DNA from: Chondrus crispus
Taxonomy: Eukaryota; Rhodophyta; Florideophyceae; Gigartinales; Gigartinaceae
Direction: 5' to 3'
NCBI RefSeq assembly: GCF_000350225.1
Contig: NW_005179159.1
Coordinates: forward strand, 455,643-519,642
Length of the DNA: 64,000 nucleotides
The notes under the pieces were generated by a model. That model searched no databases. It worked only from the letters and a program-made list of their open reading frames with translations, and was not told where the DNA came from. Numbering within the stretch: the first letter of the stretch is position 1; every line of letters starts with the position of its first letter. Both the position numbers and the translations under genes were made by a program. Shown here in pieces: positions 43,383-55,454 of this stretch.

Positions 43383-45127
43383 TTACTTCGTAAACGTCAG
43401 AGAGCGGATGCATTTCCCACGAGTGCTATGTGTGCTGCAGAACATTGTGACGAAGCATCAATTAAGCGTATAAATGGCTTCTGAGGTTGACTTGTATGTA
43501 AATTGACAGAGCCATCAACTTCAGTAGGACCATCTGAGTCATACAAACTTGAGTATTTGCCTTTACTGTGCTATAGTCAATGCAGTAACTCTGTATTAGA
43601 CGTATGTCATAGTGGGATCCAACGTTTGCCAGCTATATTTGCTTGAACATTCACAAAAAGGTCGAATGGAGCATTTTGCAAATCTTTCTCTATCCAGGAG
43701 TCCTTCAATCAGACCTGTTACGTAGAAATGCTTCAGTTTTTCATACTTGACTTTCAGCAACATGTCAAGAAAGCAATGTTAAAGTGTCGTATCAAATTCG
43801 TTGCTTAGATTCGTTTGTTAACGATGATTTATTTATAAAACCGCAATACACAAAGACATTTCAATATAATTCCCTACTCGTACATGGTTCAATATTCTAA
43901 TTTGGATACCTATGAGTTGCCAAAAGACAAACATTTGTTTCCATAACCTCTTAAATGTGACATAAACAAGTTTTATGACATTGACAAGGTCTAATACTGT
44001 ACATGACTTTATATTGTTTGGGTAGATGTAAACATGTGGTTGGTCATATTACAGTCATGGGTTTCACTTCTTGAAATCTGTCTGTAGCTTAAATGTCACA
44101 TGCACCTCCCTAAAACACCTTTGTTTCAAACCCATTTCTGAACATTTCTGACAGAAACATCTCTGCATGTGAAAGAAGTATAGTGAAAGATTACACATTT
44201 GAATGAAATGTTTTGTAGTTGGTCTGTTGCATTGATGGTCGTGGAGGTACACAATCCCCGTAAAGCATTACTAAACTAATTAAGAGTATCAATGTACTTT
44301 TTTAGCTTTAGAACACTTGTTCTGTATATCCTGTGAACCTTTGATGCACAAAACACCCAGATATTTACGTTTTCAAGAAAAACAGGTAAACCTGTTCAAC
44401 AATATTTTCGCTTCAAACCATAAATTTAATTGGCTCTCTGCTATGATCCCTACGTTAAAGCACTTTTCTGCCCAATTTCAGTACAGATAGTGACAAGAAA
44501 TGTTTTACTGTGTGTATAAACGAAGAATATGGCCGTTGCTGATTAGTGTCTGTAAAATGAACCGTTTTTTACAATTGAAATGTGAACAGAACGTCTTTTT
44601 CATTTGTCCTTTACAGTAAGTGACGTAATATAAATCAAGTACACGGAAGATTTCATACTTTGAAGTCTCTTTTGAGACTTTGCAAATTTCCTAACTAAAA
44701 TCTTCAAATTCGATCCAAAAAAGAGTTGTGTGCTGGTAATATGAACGGGATTTTGTGAGATTGAAGTGTGTAATACGGACTGAATGTGCTTCACGACTTG
44801 ATTGAGTCTTCTTTATTTGAGGCAGTTCTAGTCACGATTTGGAATATAAGTACTGTAAAAGCCAACGGAAATACTGGTTTTACCAGTCAGAGGCAAGTTA
44901 TTGCAGCGGGAAAGCGACCAGTGGAACACGTTTGAAAATAAGATTAAATCGAAAGTCGTTATTATAAAGGGGAATGGCCATGATTGGGTTTCTGGCTGTT
45001 TCTGAGCTCATTCTACAAATGTTACATAGAATGAACATTTATTATGGAAGAAATCGTGATATCATTCCAGTTCGAGTAAAATCAAAAAACCGTTTCTTGT
45101 ATTTTTCCAATCTTGAGTCGAAAGTTT

Positions 45128-45258
45128 GTACATTGATCCACTTCTACTGTTATCTGGTTCGTACATAGATCCACTTCTGCTGTGATCTGGTTTGTACAAT
45201 GATCCGCTTCTGCTGCCATCTGGTTCGTACATTGATCAGTTTTTGCTGCAATCTTGGA
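45128..45258 (-). repeat. 33-bp tandem repeat, four copies
   Basis: Units start at 45128, 45161, 45194 and 45227 (GTACATTGATCCACTTCTAC and variants). On the minus strand they would encode an 11-residue repeat (QQKxIxVRTR). The enclosing frame (45150-45431) has no recognised family, so coding is doubtful. Confidence 0.9.
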
Positions 45259-45470
45259 GCTGCAACAAAATAGATCAATATGTCCAGTTTTTTGGGACTT
45301 CGTGTGACTACTTTTAAAATATTTGCGAGCAATGGTTGTTTTGGTGATGCCAGTGCGTTGATTTTGGTCTTTTTTAGGGGCTTTGCAGCTCTACGTGACT
45401 TTACATGTGACCATGTCAGGTCCTGCATCACGCGGTTTACAAATGGCTTGAAAGTACGCAGGGTTCACTA

Positions 45471-45860
45471 GAAAAAATGGCACACACATTTTTTCGCTGT
45501 ACTGTAGACCTCCGTGTTTTTTGGGGTTCACATCGCTGGTAATGAGATGGCAGTTCTCACTAGAAAAGAGTTAATCAATTTGCAGTACAACGGCACAAAA
45601 CGACCGCGGTACCCCCTCACCGCAAACCCTAATTTGCAGCCCGACTCACCCTCCCTCCAACGCACAACACAAATGCTGTCTCCACCTCCACACTCTACCG
45701 CTTACATTCCCTGACAGCTGCCACACCATCTACCCCTACCGCATCGCAAAACCGCTTCCCCGCAAAACGCTCCCGACAGACGTGCTTAGAAAGCGCAGTC
45801 GGTCCGACCGCCCGCCTCCCAACCAAGAAGAGCCCAACCAGCCGTCTTCCTCGAACGCCA
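45471..45860. other. No gene seen
   Basis: C-rich upstream flank of the BRAP2-like remnant. A proline/serine-rich plus-strand frame at 45782-46018 overlaps it but looks non-specific. Confidence 0.4.
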
Positions 45861-45889
45861 CTCCCTCCACGGCCGTCCCTCCGAACCCT

Positions 45890-46863
45890 CCCCCGAGCTC
45901 ATCCGCTTCGAGACGGGCAACACCGAGACGGGTTCCACCAACACGGGCGTCCTGCGCGTCCGGCCGCTCTCTGGATCCTCATTCACGCTGCTTGTCTAGT
46001 CCGTCCCGGGTCTCATGACGTCGGCCGACTTCTGCATTTTTTCCCGCCCCTCCGCTGACGCTACTCTCCACTTCTGCCCCCTGCGCCTCTCGACGGAGCG
46101 CAATCGCTACGACTTCGTCATGCACCTGCGCTCCCCCGACGACGACGTCAACTTCTCCGGCGTCTTCCAGGGGAAGCTCTTCCTGCGCGGTCAGGGGCAG
46201 GAGGCCTGCGCCATCAGGGAGGTGACGTCTATCGAATTTGATACGGCGGAGAGTTTCCAAACCGTGCCATGTTTCCAGAAACCACAGCGGAAGCAAACCC
46301 GGCGTGCGCCGTCTGTTTGGATAAGCTGGATGATCGCGCAGCGGCCCTCGTCACGACGTTTTGTAATCACACCATGCAGGCAGCCTGTCTTACCAAGTGG
46401 GAGTTCAACCGCTCCCCGGTCTGTCGCCATACGCACGAGCTCACGCCCGAGGCGTCGACATGCATGAATTGTAACCATAGGGAGGATTTGTGGATGTTCG
46501 TCGTGTGCGAGTATGTGGGGTGCGGCGTGTATACGAAAAAGCACGCGCACCAGGGTCGAGCGCAATGGCGCCAAGGCTATAGAGTGGTACGAGTTGGCTA
46601 ACGACGAGCACGACGACGTCAATGCGATGGCGAATCTCGGTGATATGCTCGCCAGAGGTGCAAAAGGAGTCGAGCGTAACGAGGTGCGAGCTATGGAGCT
46701 GTACGAGCGCGCTATCGAGGATCATTACAACGTCTATGCGATGAACAGCCTCGGTCTTTTGCTCGAAAAAGTTGCCAAAAGAGTAGAGGGATGTGTGGAG
46801 CGGAAGGGTGCCCGACTGCGATACGGGCAGTTGCACTGTGCATATTTAGTGCGACCGAAGTGA
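45890..46863 (+). pseudogene. BRAP2-like RING/UBP-finger protein fused to Sel1-like repeats
   Basis: Three BRAP2 features occur in order. First is the RRM-like BRAP2 domain (TGVLRVRPLSGSSFTLLV, a TAG at 45997, then SVPGLMTSADFCIFSRP and GVFQGKLFLRGQGQEACAI). Second, after a frameshift near 46265, a RING (CAVCLDKLDD, TFCNHTMQAACLTKW, then VCRH). Third is the start of a UBP zinc finger (STCMNCNHREDLWMFVVCEY, GCGVYTKKHAH). BRAP2 proteins are ubiquitin ligases in Ras/MAPK signalling. Near 46550 the sequence switches to Sel1-like repeats (AKAIEWYELANDEHDDVNAM, LGDMLARGAKGVERNEVRAM). The junction falls inside the zinc finger, so this is a chimeric pseudogene. Confidence 0.75.
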
Positions 46864-47351
46864 AAAGGACGGAGGATGGAATTGGGGTGGAAGAGGAGCA
46901 ACAGAGGTCAAGGGAGGCGGGAGAAGTGGAGATCAAGCAAGGATAGAACTATGTGACTCTCTTGTTAGGTGGGGAAGAAGCACAAGACGAGACGGGCAGG
47001 ATCAAGCCGGTTGAGTTGACAATAACGGCAATGTGAGCCCCACAACAGACTAAGATTGATGCTCGACTCCAGTATACAAGCGAGCATGTGCATGAAGTGA
47101 TTGTACGGTTGTGTGGTGGGGCAAATAGAGTACAGGGGGTGTTCGAGTGGGAGTGGTGGCGAGATGCGGCGACGAGCGGCATGCACCGCCCTTCGCATTT
47201 GACACTCGCGACGGGACACGTCTTCCTCCCTCGGAGACAAACTCCTGTCACAGCGTGGGAGCGCGTGAGGTGGAGACGTGGGTGAGTCCCGAGTCGCGGC
47301 TGCCGTGCGTCCCTCAAATCGTGACAGGATCGTGCTCTCTCCATGCTGTAC
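46864..47351. other. No gene seen
   Basis: Frames on both strands are short and unrelated to known domains. Confidence 0.45.
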
Positions 47352-48541
47352 TCAATCATGCTCGACAACGTCGTCCTCAGAAATTTCATCATCAAACAGT
47401 CCAACGAGCTTCTTTCTAGCTGGAGGGGTAGGGGCTGACGTAACATCAATAACCTCTTCCTCGTCGTTCAACTCTTTTGGCGCAAATGGACCAAGGCTTG
47501 TGAAGAGGCGAGCGAACAATTCTGGTTGTTGAGCAACAGGTAAACCTCCTTGAACAAACAGTAAAGTTTTCATTTTGTCAAACTCAAGCTGCTTTTCCTT
47601 TAAAGCAAGCTCACGGCTTGCCAGGGATGTCTTTCGCTCCTGCACATCAGCGTAGACGTCCGAGAATCTCGCACTCGACGCCGCAACGGCCTGTGGACTA
47701 CTTACTGCACAATCCTCGACCTCAACCGCTTTCTTCTTTCCTGATAGAGCATCGCGCCTGGCTTTCTTGGCCATCCTGGTTCCCTCTGGCCTGGCCCTCT
47801 GAACTCGCGTATTCTTTGACGAGCTCGGGGTTGCAGACGGAGTGTCAGCAGCACTGGGAGGAGCTCTTCCACCGACCTCTGCGATTCCGTCGGCTTCGTT
47901 GTGAGGCCGAGGGCCTAATCCACATTCCTCCTCATCGGCAGTCCCAGTCCCGTGCTACTCATAAAGGCCCCCTGTATCAAGAGCCAAGCTGTCTACTGCT
48001 CTGAGATGGTCGTAGCAATTCTTGTAAGGGAATGAATCCCCGATTCTGTAGTTCGGCGTTTGTAGTGTTGCGTAAATCTGTGAGGTAGCCATGGCAGTGT
48101 TACTGCGACGCTTGACTTTGTCGTTGTACATACAAGTTGCGACTCGCAGTAGGTCCTCTTTCGTGGGACCTCCAGTCAGATCCACATTCTCAAGTCTTTT
48201 CATTATCGTAGCAAACAGGACGCAAGCAGCTTTAACTTTCCCCATTGCTTTTGAGCAGTTTGCGCGGAGCGGCCAGTCCAGCGCCGGGTGTCCATAGGGC
48301 ACCCTGTTCTCTCAGCCGTACATGCGTGCGTTGGCCTGGCGGGCACAAATTCCGCGTGGATGCGGCGTCCATACGCTGCTGCAGTCATGGATGATCCACT
48401 TGCGGCGTTCTCAGACATTGCGCTCTCAGCAACGCACAGGGCAAGATTCTTCTCGTCTGACCACCCGAGACCCTTACCCTTTTTCCTCACTCTTACTGCA
48501 GAGTCGTCAGTCTTAGTAACCACTTCAGCAATTGCCTGCAC
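47352..48541 (-). pseudogene. Myb/SANT-like DNA-binding protein, frameshift and amber
   Basis: On the minus strand GWSDEKNLALCVAESAMS starts a Myb/SANT or trihelix-like domain that continues to DTRRWTGRSAQTAQKQWGK. The frame shifts near 48236, then runs through ACVLFATIMKRLENVDLTGG to DSLALDTGGLYE. A TAG at 47955 follows, and the same frame continues through a Ser/Pro linker and a basic block (MAKKARRDALSGKKK) into a charged helix (ASRELALKEKQLEFDKMK) and an acidic end. This layout resembles the accessory Myb-like protein of Harbinger elements, which brings the transposase to the nucleus and DNA. No Harbinger transposase is adjacent. No ATG was found at the 5' end. Confidence 0.65.
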
Positions 48542-49228
48542 TTCTCAGAAGACGAGAAGGAGGGAGAAGATTGGAAATGTCCACGAGCAAAGGCTGTGCA
48601 CAAGACTCCCTTTTGCGTGCCACACTATTGATTGGACTTCAGTCAAACCAGCCAAAAAGCCATTTGGAAAAGCTTTGGTAGAGCTGTAAGCACATGAAAT
48701 TGAGATGTTTCTGTACCGTTACTATAGAACGAAGCTCGCCCAAACGGCGCCTTGGACAAACATCTCGACCAAATACTTTTGGTTTGGAAAAGAATCCTGC
48801 CCAAATTCTAAACTTTAGGACAAATTCTGGCGCGGTGGGGTTCAAAATCTCTTCCATCGGTCCAAACTTTAGTAGTTGGAATTTTAGGACTGAAATTTTG
48901 TTGGCGGTGGGGTCACCCTTACAATAGAACTGCAGTATTCTACCCGTACATGCCCCCTTTCTTGAACAGACCACCCATCACTGGAACAAAAACTTTATTG
49001 CAAAATATATTGTGATTCAGCTTCTACCAGTAAATGACTTAACTTTTGAGTGAAAAACGTTCAGTGACAATGACGTAAATCGTTCAAAAATGCAAATGGC
49101 TCAATTCGACATGCAGAATCCGACTTGGCGCCCTTTTTGCCATCGGAAAGAAAACTTTGGTGAAACCTCGGTGCAAATTGGGGCATTAGAGCTCATTCCG
49201 CTTCTCCTCACACCACGGCCACCACACC
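48542..49228. other. 5' flank of the pogo gene, no gene seen
   Basis: It may hold the left terminal repeat of the pogo element, but no matching right end was identified beyond 51507. Confidence 0.4.
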
Positions 49229-51507
49229 ATGACCAATAAGACCAGTCGCGAGAGGAAGGAAGAGCACTACTTCAACCGAGCCGTCATTGATATCGATAAT
49301 GGCGCAACTAAGCGCGAGGCTGCCCGACTTGCCCGGCTCCCTTTAGCGACTTTTCAGTACAGAATCGCACACAGAGGTGAATCAAAAAAGCACGCACCTT
49401 CATATCCCCCGATGAGGAGCAAATCATTGTTGACCTTGTTCTTTCGTACTCCCGCCGCGGCTTCCCCCTCAAACAGACAGACGTCGCAGATGCTGTCCAA
49501 TTGATGGTGGCTTCGTTGTCAGCCGAACGCCAGAATACAATACCTTTTATTGAGGGGCCCCCTGGACGAAAGTTTGTATCACTTTTTTCTAAGCGCCACC
49601 GACAAAAGATCAAATTTGAAAGGGCCTCTACAGAAGAAGAAGCTTGCCGGAAGGCAACCAATGCCGAAAATCTGACGACCCATTTTGCGGAATTGGAACG
49701 GATTATTCGTGTGTACCACTTGGACTCTTCGCGCATTGCCAACCTGGACGAAAGTGATATGACACCAAGCAAAGATTTCGCACAGTCTAATAGAAGAAAG
49801 TGCTACAGTGCTCGAGGACAGAAGTCTCTTCAGAGATCACCAGAGTTTAGGAATGTTAAACGCATAACAGTCATGGCCGTGATATTTGCTAATGGGGATG
49901 TTGGACGCCCTTTATTTGTTGTCGAGGGTAAATCTCTAAAGTATCGCACTGTTGAGCTCAATGGGGCACTTGTCATGGAGACGGTTGCGGATTGTCTTCC
50001 TCGAGGGAGTATCATAACCACACGAGAGGACGTGGCTAGGGTGGACAGCAAAAACTTCCTACGCTGGGTGTGGTATAACTGCCTTCGTCCCGACCACTCG
50101 GAAACGAGGGGGGTTGGAGGTAAGGGAGCGCGCGCCGCTGGGTAACCCACGTGCGAACGCAACCCGTACGGAAGGACTCGAAAACAGGGAAGGCTCACGT
50201 GGCCGGTGACGCACAGCCGGTCGGTGGTGTTAGATCCGGACGGCCGGTCACAGGTTAGAAGCCTGAGACTAAAAGGGAAACCGGAACCGGATAGCAATTA
50301 GCCGTAAAGGGAAGGGAGGCGAGTCTGCCTCCTCTTTACTGGGACGGGGCAGGTGCCCCCGGTCTTAACCCCTAAGTGGGACGCCAGGACACCTATCCCG
50401 CTACAGTAGCGGTTACTTACTGTATACCAGCTACTGTGCTAAATTGGCTAATTTGTGCCATTAACTACTAATTACTAATTACCTACCGTTCGGATCCTAC
50501 ACGTGTAACCAGCGGGGTACCACTGTACTCCGCACCGGCCGTGTGCTGTAAATATAACGCCTTACAGTTCTTCTCGCGCTTACAGCCCATCGTACTGTAT
50601 CCCGGGGCGGCAGCGGTGGTGCGATTGCCTTCGCACCGTTGTACTACACTGGGCAAAATATTTTGCGGATGATGTCAAGGCCCTCACAGTAAATGGCAGG
50701 AAGGTTCTTTTAATTTTGGATGGCTATCGAATCCATATGAGGTACCGGGTTCTACATACTCTGAAGCAAGCTGGGATTGTGGTATACGCATTGCCTGCGC
50801 ATACAAGAGACACAACCCAACCTCTGGATGTTGGGGGTCTCGGTCCATTTAAAGAACACATTCGCAGCTGTGTCGAACAGCTTTCGTCCCCTACAGAATG
50901 GAAGAGCTACGACGTGTTTGACTATCTTAGGATAATGCGAGAGGCATATGACAAGGCCTTCACGCGAGCACATGTGACTTCTGCTTTTAGGAAATCTGGT
51001 ATATGGCCACTCAATGCTGGTGCCCTCATCGACGTGCCCCGTCCGCAGTGTTCTATCAATAACACATCTTTGGCGACAGTCTCGGAAATGAAGGAAATGC
51101 TAGAAAAGAAACGCTTGGTGTACAAGGATAGTTTAGGTGTACATCCGCACGTGCTACAATGCAGTTATGTTGACACATCGGCTGGGTTGACCCTGACAAC
51201 GGATGTCGCGATGGAGTTGGCAAGGTGTAAGGACGCTCTGGGAAGAGTTAGACGGACAGTAAGGCAGGAGAAGGAAGCCGATGTAGCACAACGTGCAGCT
51301 GAGGCTGTGGAGCGGACTAGAGCACAGCGCTTAACGCTACAGGAGAAAGCGCTTGCTTTCCGTGTGCACCATTATAAGTATGCGAGCATTTATCCGAGGG
51401 CTCTGTTGGTACGTCGCCAGATTGCGAAGAAGAGAACTTCCGCTCGGCGTGCCACAATCTACAAGAAGACAGCACAGGAGGTTGCACCGTCCCGGAATAG
51501 CAATTAG
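49229..51507 (+). pseudogene. pogo/Tigger-type DDE_1 transposase, split by an insertion
   Basis: Starts at ATG 49229 with a helix-turn-helix (RAVIDIDNGATKREAARLAR, LPLATFQYRI). A one-base slip in a run of six A near 49388 shifts the frame, which then continues RTFISPDEEQIIVDLVLSY. Catalytic residues are present: NLDESD, LLILDGYRIH and TTQPLDVG, giving a DDD set. Element C (50069-50648) interrupts it. Removing the insertion and one CTGGG copy joins LRW to AKYFADD in frame. The protein ends with a basic tail and TAG at 51505. The enzyme would excise and insert a TA-flanked element. Apart from the slip and the insertion it is well preserved. Confidence 0.9.
50069..50648 (-). mobile_element. TGTRG...CYACA element C, target duplication CTGGG
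   Basis: 580 bp inserted in the pogo gene. The ends are TGTGGTATAAC and, inverted, TGTAGTACAAC. CTGGG flanks both sides (50064-50068 and 50649-50653). It contains the dispersed core (50110-50412, minus orientation) shared with 6056-6303 and 60000-60215, plus CTACAGTAG and TACTGTA motifs. There is no gene inside. Confidence 0.92.
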
Positions 51508-51768
51508 AATTAAAAATTGCAATGTCGAAAGCATCAGCCAGTGAAATGTCCGTGCAAAATAATGGGTGCTTTTTCAGTGGTTGCAACCTCTCCGATACCC
51601 GGACCGAAAGGCGCCGTTCATGCCGATGTACAGTATGAGCCTTTTGGCTTCTGTGATCAGAAAAGCAGGTACGTGGAGACTGTCAGTTTTCCAAACAGTC
51701 AAAATTTTTTCTCCGATGCCGCTTGCTTCTTGTTTTTACATTTATTTTTCTAATCATGTTCAACTTAG

Positions 51769-52552
51769 GGGGTACCCTTCTCACTGGCTCAATGTGGGAC
51801 GCATAAGAAGTTATGATAAAAATGCGAATGCAGTGCGTATTCGAAGAAAATTGCCTTTATTTGGACGGGAGAATTGGTCTCCAAAGTGGGACGACGAGAA
51901 ATTTCATGTCTTGCACGCTTCATCTGTAATGGGAGAGACCCCAACAAAGCCGAAGCTGCCGTGTGCTTGCGGGTCCTCAACAACTCGCCTTCCTCAACCT
52001 GCATCCGCTGTTGTCGGGCTCTTGGCCATTGCGAAATTGGCAAGTCGTCGCAAACTATGTCTTCGAGAGGCGACACCGCAGACTGCACTTTCAGACGTTT
52101 CTGAGAGTCAATATTTTTTGTTTGCAGTATCATTCTCTACATTAAACTCCTGAATGTGATAAACGTTGGGTACGGGCGCTTTTGGAGGATTCCGCCCCTC
52201 TAAACGAGCACGAACGGACTGCAAATTGCCAACCGTCGCTGCGTTTCCTGTTGCGAGGAATTTTCTATTAGATTTTTTAGGTGTGGGGTTCTTTGACAGG
52301 CATATATTCTTTCTCAGAATGTTGCGCAACACATAATCATTATTGAGAGCGACGGAAACCTCTGCAAAAGGCATGAGAAGAAAACTGACAGTTTGTAAGA
52401 GTATGTGAATATGTTTCATCAAACGAATATATTTAATTCGTTGCGAAATAGTTTAGCAAAATCATATACGCGAGACTATGCGGCGCGGCATTATAATTTT
52501 GGTGTCACAATTTGAGCCTTGTCACAGATTAAGCCTGTGAGAAGGGTACCCC
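51769..52552. mobile_element. 784-bp element with 19-bp inverted ends
   Basis: GGGGTACCCTTCTCACTGG at the left and, inverted, GGGGTACCCTTCTCACAGG at the right. The flanks did not show a clear duplication. Internal frames on both strands (for example minus 52108-52422) have no recognised domain. It may be a non-autonomous DNA transposon. Confidence 0.65.
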
Positions 52553-53096
52553 ACTAGTAGTGAAGACCTACATCACAATTTGTGCAACTCCCTGGTTTGC
52601 CCTATGCTGCCCAGTTCGCCATAAATGCCGCATGAACAGAAAAGGGCGACATAGTGCAAACTGAATGGCCAGCACCCTCAACGGTTGGCCCTTGCCACAT
52701 GATCGCCACATGAATATGATTGTTTTGACAGTAATATCCGAGCCCCATGGAACATGACGGCGCCCCAGGCTGCCCCAATTGGCCCCAATGTCGACACTAG
52801 CTGGTCCCACGAGAAGACCGCATGGACCCTTCAACCCCACAGATGGCAGGTTAATTTGCCCTCCGGCAGATCAATGTAGACTCAGCCATGGTCATTTTAC
52901 CTCGCCCAGTGGCTGTTACTGAATTTCGCCACAAGAACAACACACACGAAGACAAGCTAAGACACGCTAAGACACTCTACAACACGCTTACATCTTTCTA
53001 TGCACTCCGTCCGTCTCGACGGTACCATAGCGATCACAGCCCTCTCCACTCCGTTCTCCTCTGTCCACCTTCCGCCCTCACTCTCCAAGAACCTCG
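52553..53096. other. No gene seen
   Basis: No domain or repeat was recognised between the inverted-repeat element and the unknown pseudogene. Confidence 0.45.
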
Positions 53097-53811
53097 TCAA
53101 AGACACCAAAGCGATCCTTCTCTCGCGTTTTTCATTTCCGACAAGACAATCCTCCCGATAGCATACTTGCTATATCCTTTTCCCATCTTGTCATGAAGCC
53201 TCGCAGCCTCGCTCTCCTCAGCTTCAGCCCACCGGAGCAACGCAAACCCGCACGGCTCTTTGCGTGCAAGCATGTACAAGACATACAGCTGCGCACCATC
53301 CAAGCCATGGAGCATGTCCTCCCAGCCCTCATCCGCCCGCATTTGGAGATGTAGCTTGAAAAACTGATGGTAGTGAGCTTCGCCCCATTCTGCTCGATAA
53401 ATGCGATGCGATTGAACGGGCCGAGCTCCTCGGGGCGCGGCATCTGCAGCACGATCGGCTCCCTCGCCGTCTTCAGTGACGGATAAACGGCAGCTTGTCC
53501 TCGACACATCGCCGTACGTCAGCCATCGGCATGTTCGTTTGGCTCTGCAGCTGCGCAGAGTACTTGAGTTGCGCCGACTGAATGTGCGAAGGCGCCGGCG
53601 ACAACATGGGCTCGCTTAACTGCTTTTGTTGCGTGTACTGCTCGCGAGCGGCAACAAGGTCCTCGGTGGGAAGACCGGCATGCTCCTCGGAGAGGCTGCC
53701 CAGGCTGTCCTGTCTCGCTCGACTGCGACAGTGCTCATGCGCATGCTGGCAGTCGAAGGGTGGTGCCTTCTTGGGTTGCCTCTCAGGCTTGGTCTCGGGC
53801 GTGGGCTGCAA
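53097..53811 (-). pseudogene. Unknown protein, frameshifted
   Basis: Minus-strand coding-like segments lie in three frames: 53811-53473 (a Gln/Ser-rich stretch ending DVRRCVEDKLPF), then PIVLQMPRPEELGPFNRIAF, then HYHQFFKLHLQMRADEGWED through LYVLYMLARKEPCGFALLRW to 53097. The composition suggests a helical domain. No family is recognised. The two shifts point to decay. Confidence 0.4.
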
Positions 53812-55454
53812 GTTCCTCGGCTACTCCTGCAGCGGTCGCAAGGCGCCCCGCTTTCTCGGGGCGGAGCCGGCGTAAGCGACAGCGGCGTTCTCCTTGTCGG
53901 GGTCGGAGAGCCCTCACTGCTGTTTTCCACTTCGTCTGCTACCCTGACATCCCTCCGTTGTCAACACCGGCAGTAGTAAATCTCCCATATCAGAGATATG
54001 ACTCGGCAACTGGCCCCCGCACTCAACCAGCAACATACTTACGCACCTCCCCCCGCCACTGCCCATTTCGCTAGCTCCATGATTGATACCAAAACCTGGA
54101 TTGTATCAAACCGCAATTTTCATCGGCTTTTAGAATACCCATTCCGTGCTATCGTTTGGCATTCTCACGCCACAGTCCAACATAACAAGAGATAGGTTAG
54201 TGATTTAGAGTAAATTTGAAGCTTCTCCATGCCTGCTTATTACCACGTACGTATTTTGTAGACGAGTAAAGTACACAGAAGTGTTTAGTTTCCATAGATC
54301 ACTGCGGCATTGGCGAAATCGCACTAAACACGTCATCCACAACGAAGAATGGTCTGTTAGTAAGTTTTAGAGAAACCTTGTGGATGATAAAGCTAGCCGC
54401 GATGAACCAGAATCGATTACAAAAATACGCATTTCCTGTCACGATCTGGAGGCCGCGTCAAATTGTAGCGTTCTTCTCTGTGTGTATATCATATAAATAC
54501 AGAATCAAAACGGATGAATGGATCAAGACGCGTTACGGCAATATGCATGAAGATGCCCTTGATCATGAAGTAGTAGAGTTAGTACAGGAATGACACACCT
54601 CAGACATCCACACTTTCGACGTTTTTGCACCAATAAAGCTTGTTTGAGAAACGAACGTTACCTGGAGCCTGTAGCGTGAATGAAATCTTTTGCGCAGCAT
54701 CTTGGATAAGCAGAGTCACAGTCACAGCCATAGAGAAGATACGCAAGTAGCGCAGGAGTGAAAATTATCTGACTGAAGCGAAGACATGGGGATGGAGCTG
54801 GAGAATGGGACTATTGAATGCTCTTTATTTCACAGGTTTGCAGTTTATGAATGCCCCAAATGCGATCTATTAGCTTGAAAATGTCGAAAAAAAGTACAGC
54901 TATTGTTCCAGTTCATTACTCCAATGATTTGACAAGTCCACGACCATCAGATTCTCAAAATAAGGTTCCTGACACATACCCAAGTCATCCCACTCCCACC
55001 AATCCGCATGCATCCGGATGCCCGTTTATGTGTTGTCCTGGCTGAGAGGGGCGGAACGCGAGTCTCGGACAACAGTGACGTCATCGACGGAAGCAAGGCG
55101 GACGGGGCGGATTCGAGGTCAACTAGGACTGGAGACGGAGGTCGCAAGGGCAAGGAGGGAGTGGACGATGTCGGCGACTGCGGGCAGACAGATCTGTTGC
55201 AAAGCCAGCTGCCACCCGGATGCCTGTTCTGTGGCCACCCCTGCTCAGCAGCGACGAAAAGGCGTGCTGTTACCGTGTCACCTACTAGGCAGTAGACGCA
55301 GGTGATAGCATCACCTGCGTTGAATGCGATGTCGCCATCAGATTTTCTCGCGAATCGGAATTGCTGGGCTGGAGGTAAGCGTCGGGTTCTGTTTACTCAA
55401 TTGCGATATCTATTGATCTCCATGTAACAACGTATGATTCCTGCGATTCCTTAC
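53812..55454. other. No recognised gene; one hairpin
   Basis: Open frames overlap on both strands without known domains. ACGCAGGTGA at 55297 pairs with TCACCTGCGT at 55311-55320 over a 4-base loop. Confidence 0.45.

Larger units (their letters stand above)
43032..45470. other. AT-rich gene-free region
   Basis: About 2.4 kb without a convincing coding frame on either strand. It contains two short tandem arrays, listed separately. Confidence 0.6.

Noticed and set aside
5249-47957. Complete reassignment of TAG to a sense codon
   Set aside because: TAG also ends frames where the protein appears complete, such as the pogo gene at 51505 and the RING-type gene at 38888.
50110-50648. Spliceosomal intron in the pogo gene (GAG followed by GTAAGG)
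   Set aside because: The 3' side has no AG at the point where coding resumes. The 5-bp CTGGG duplication and TGTRG ends show an insertion, and removal of insertion plus one duplication restores the frame exactly.
54378-54593. Small plus-strand protein
   Set aside because: Short, no domain, and no supporting context.
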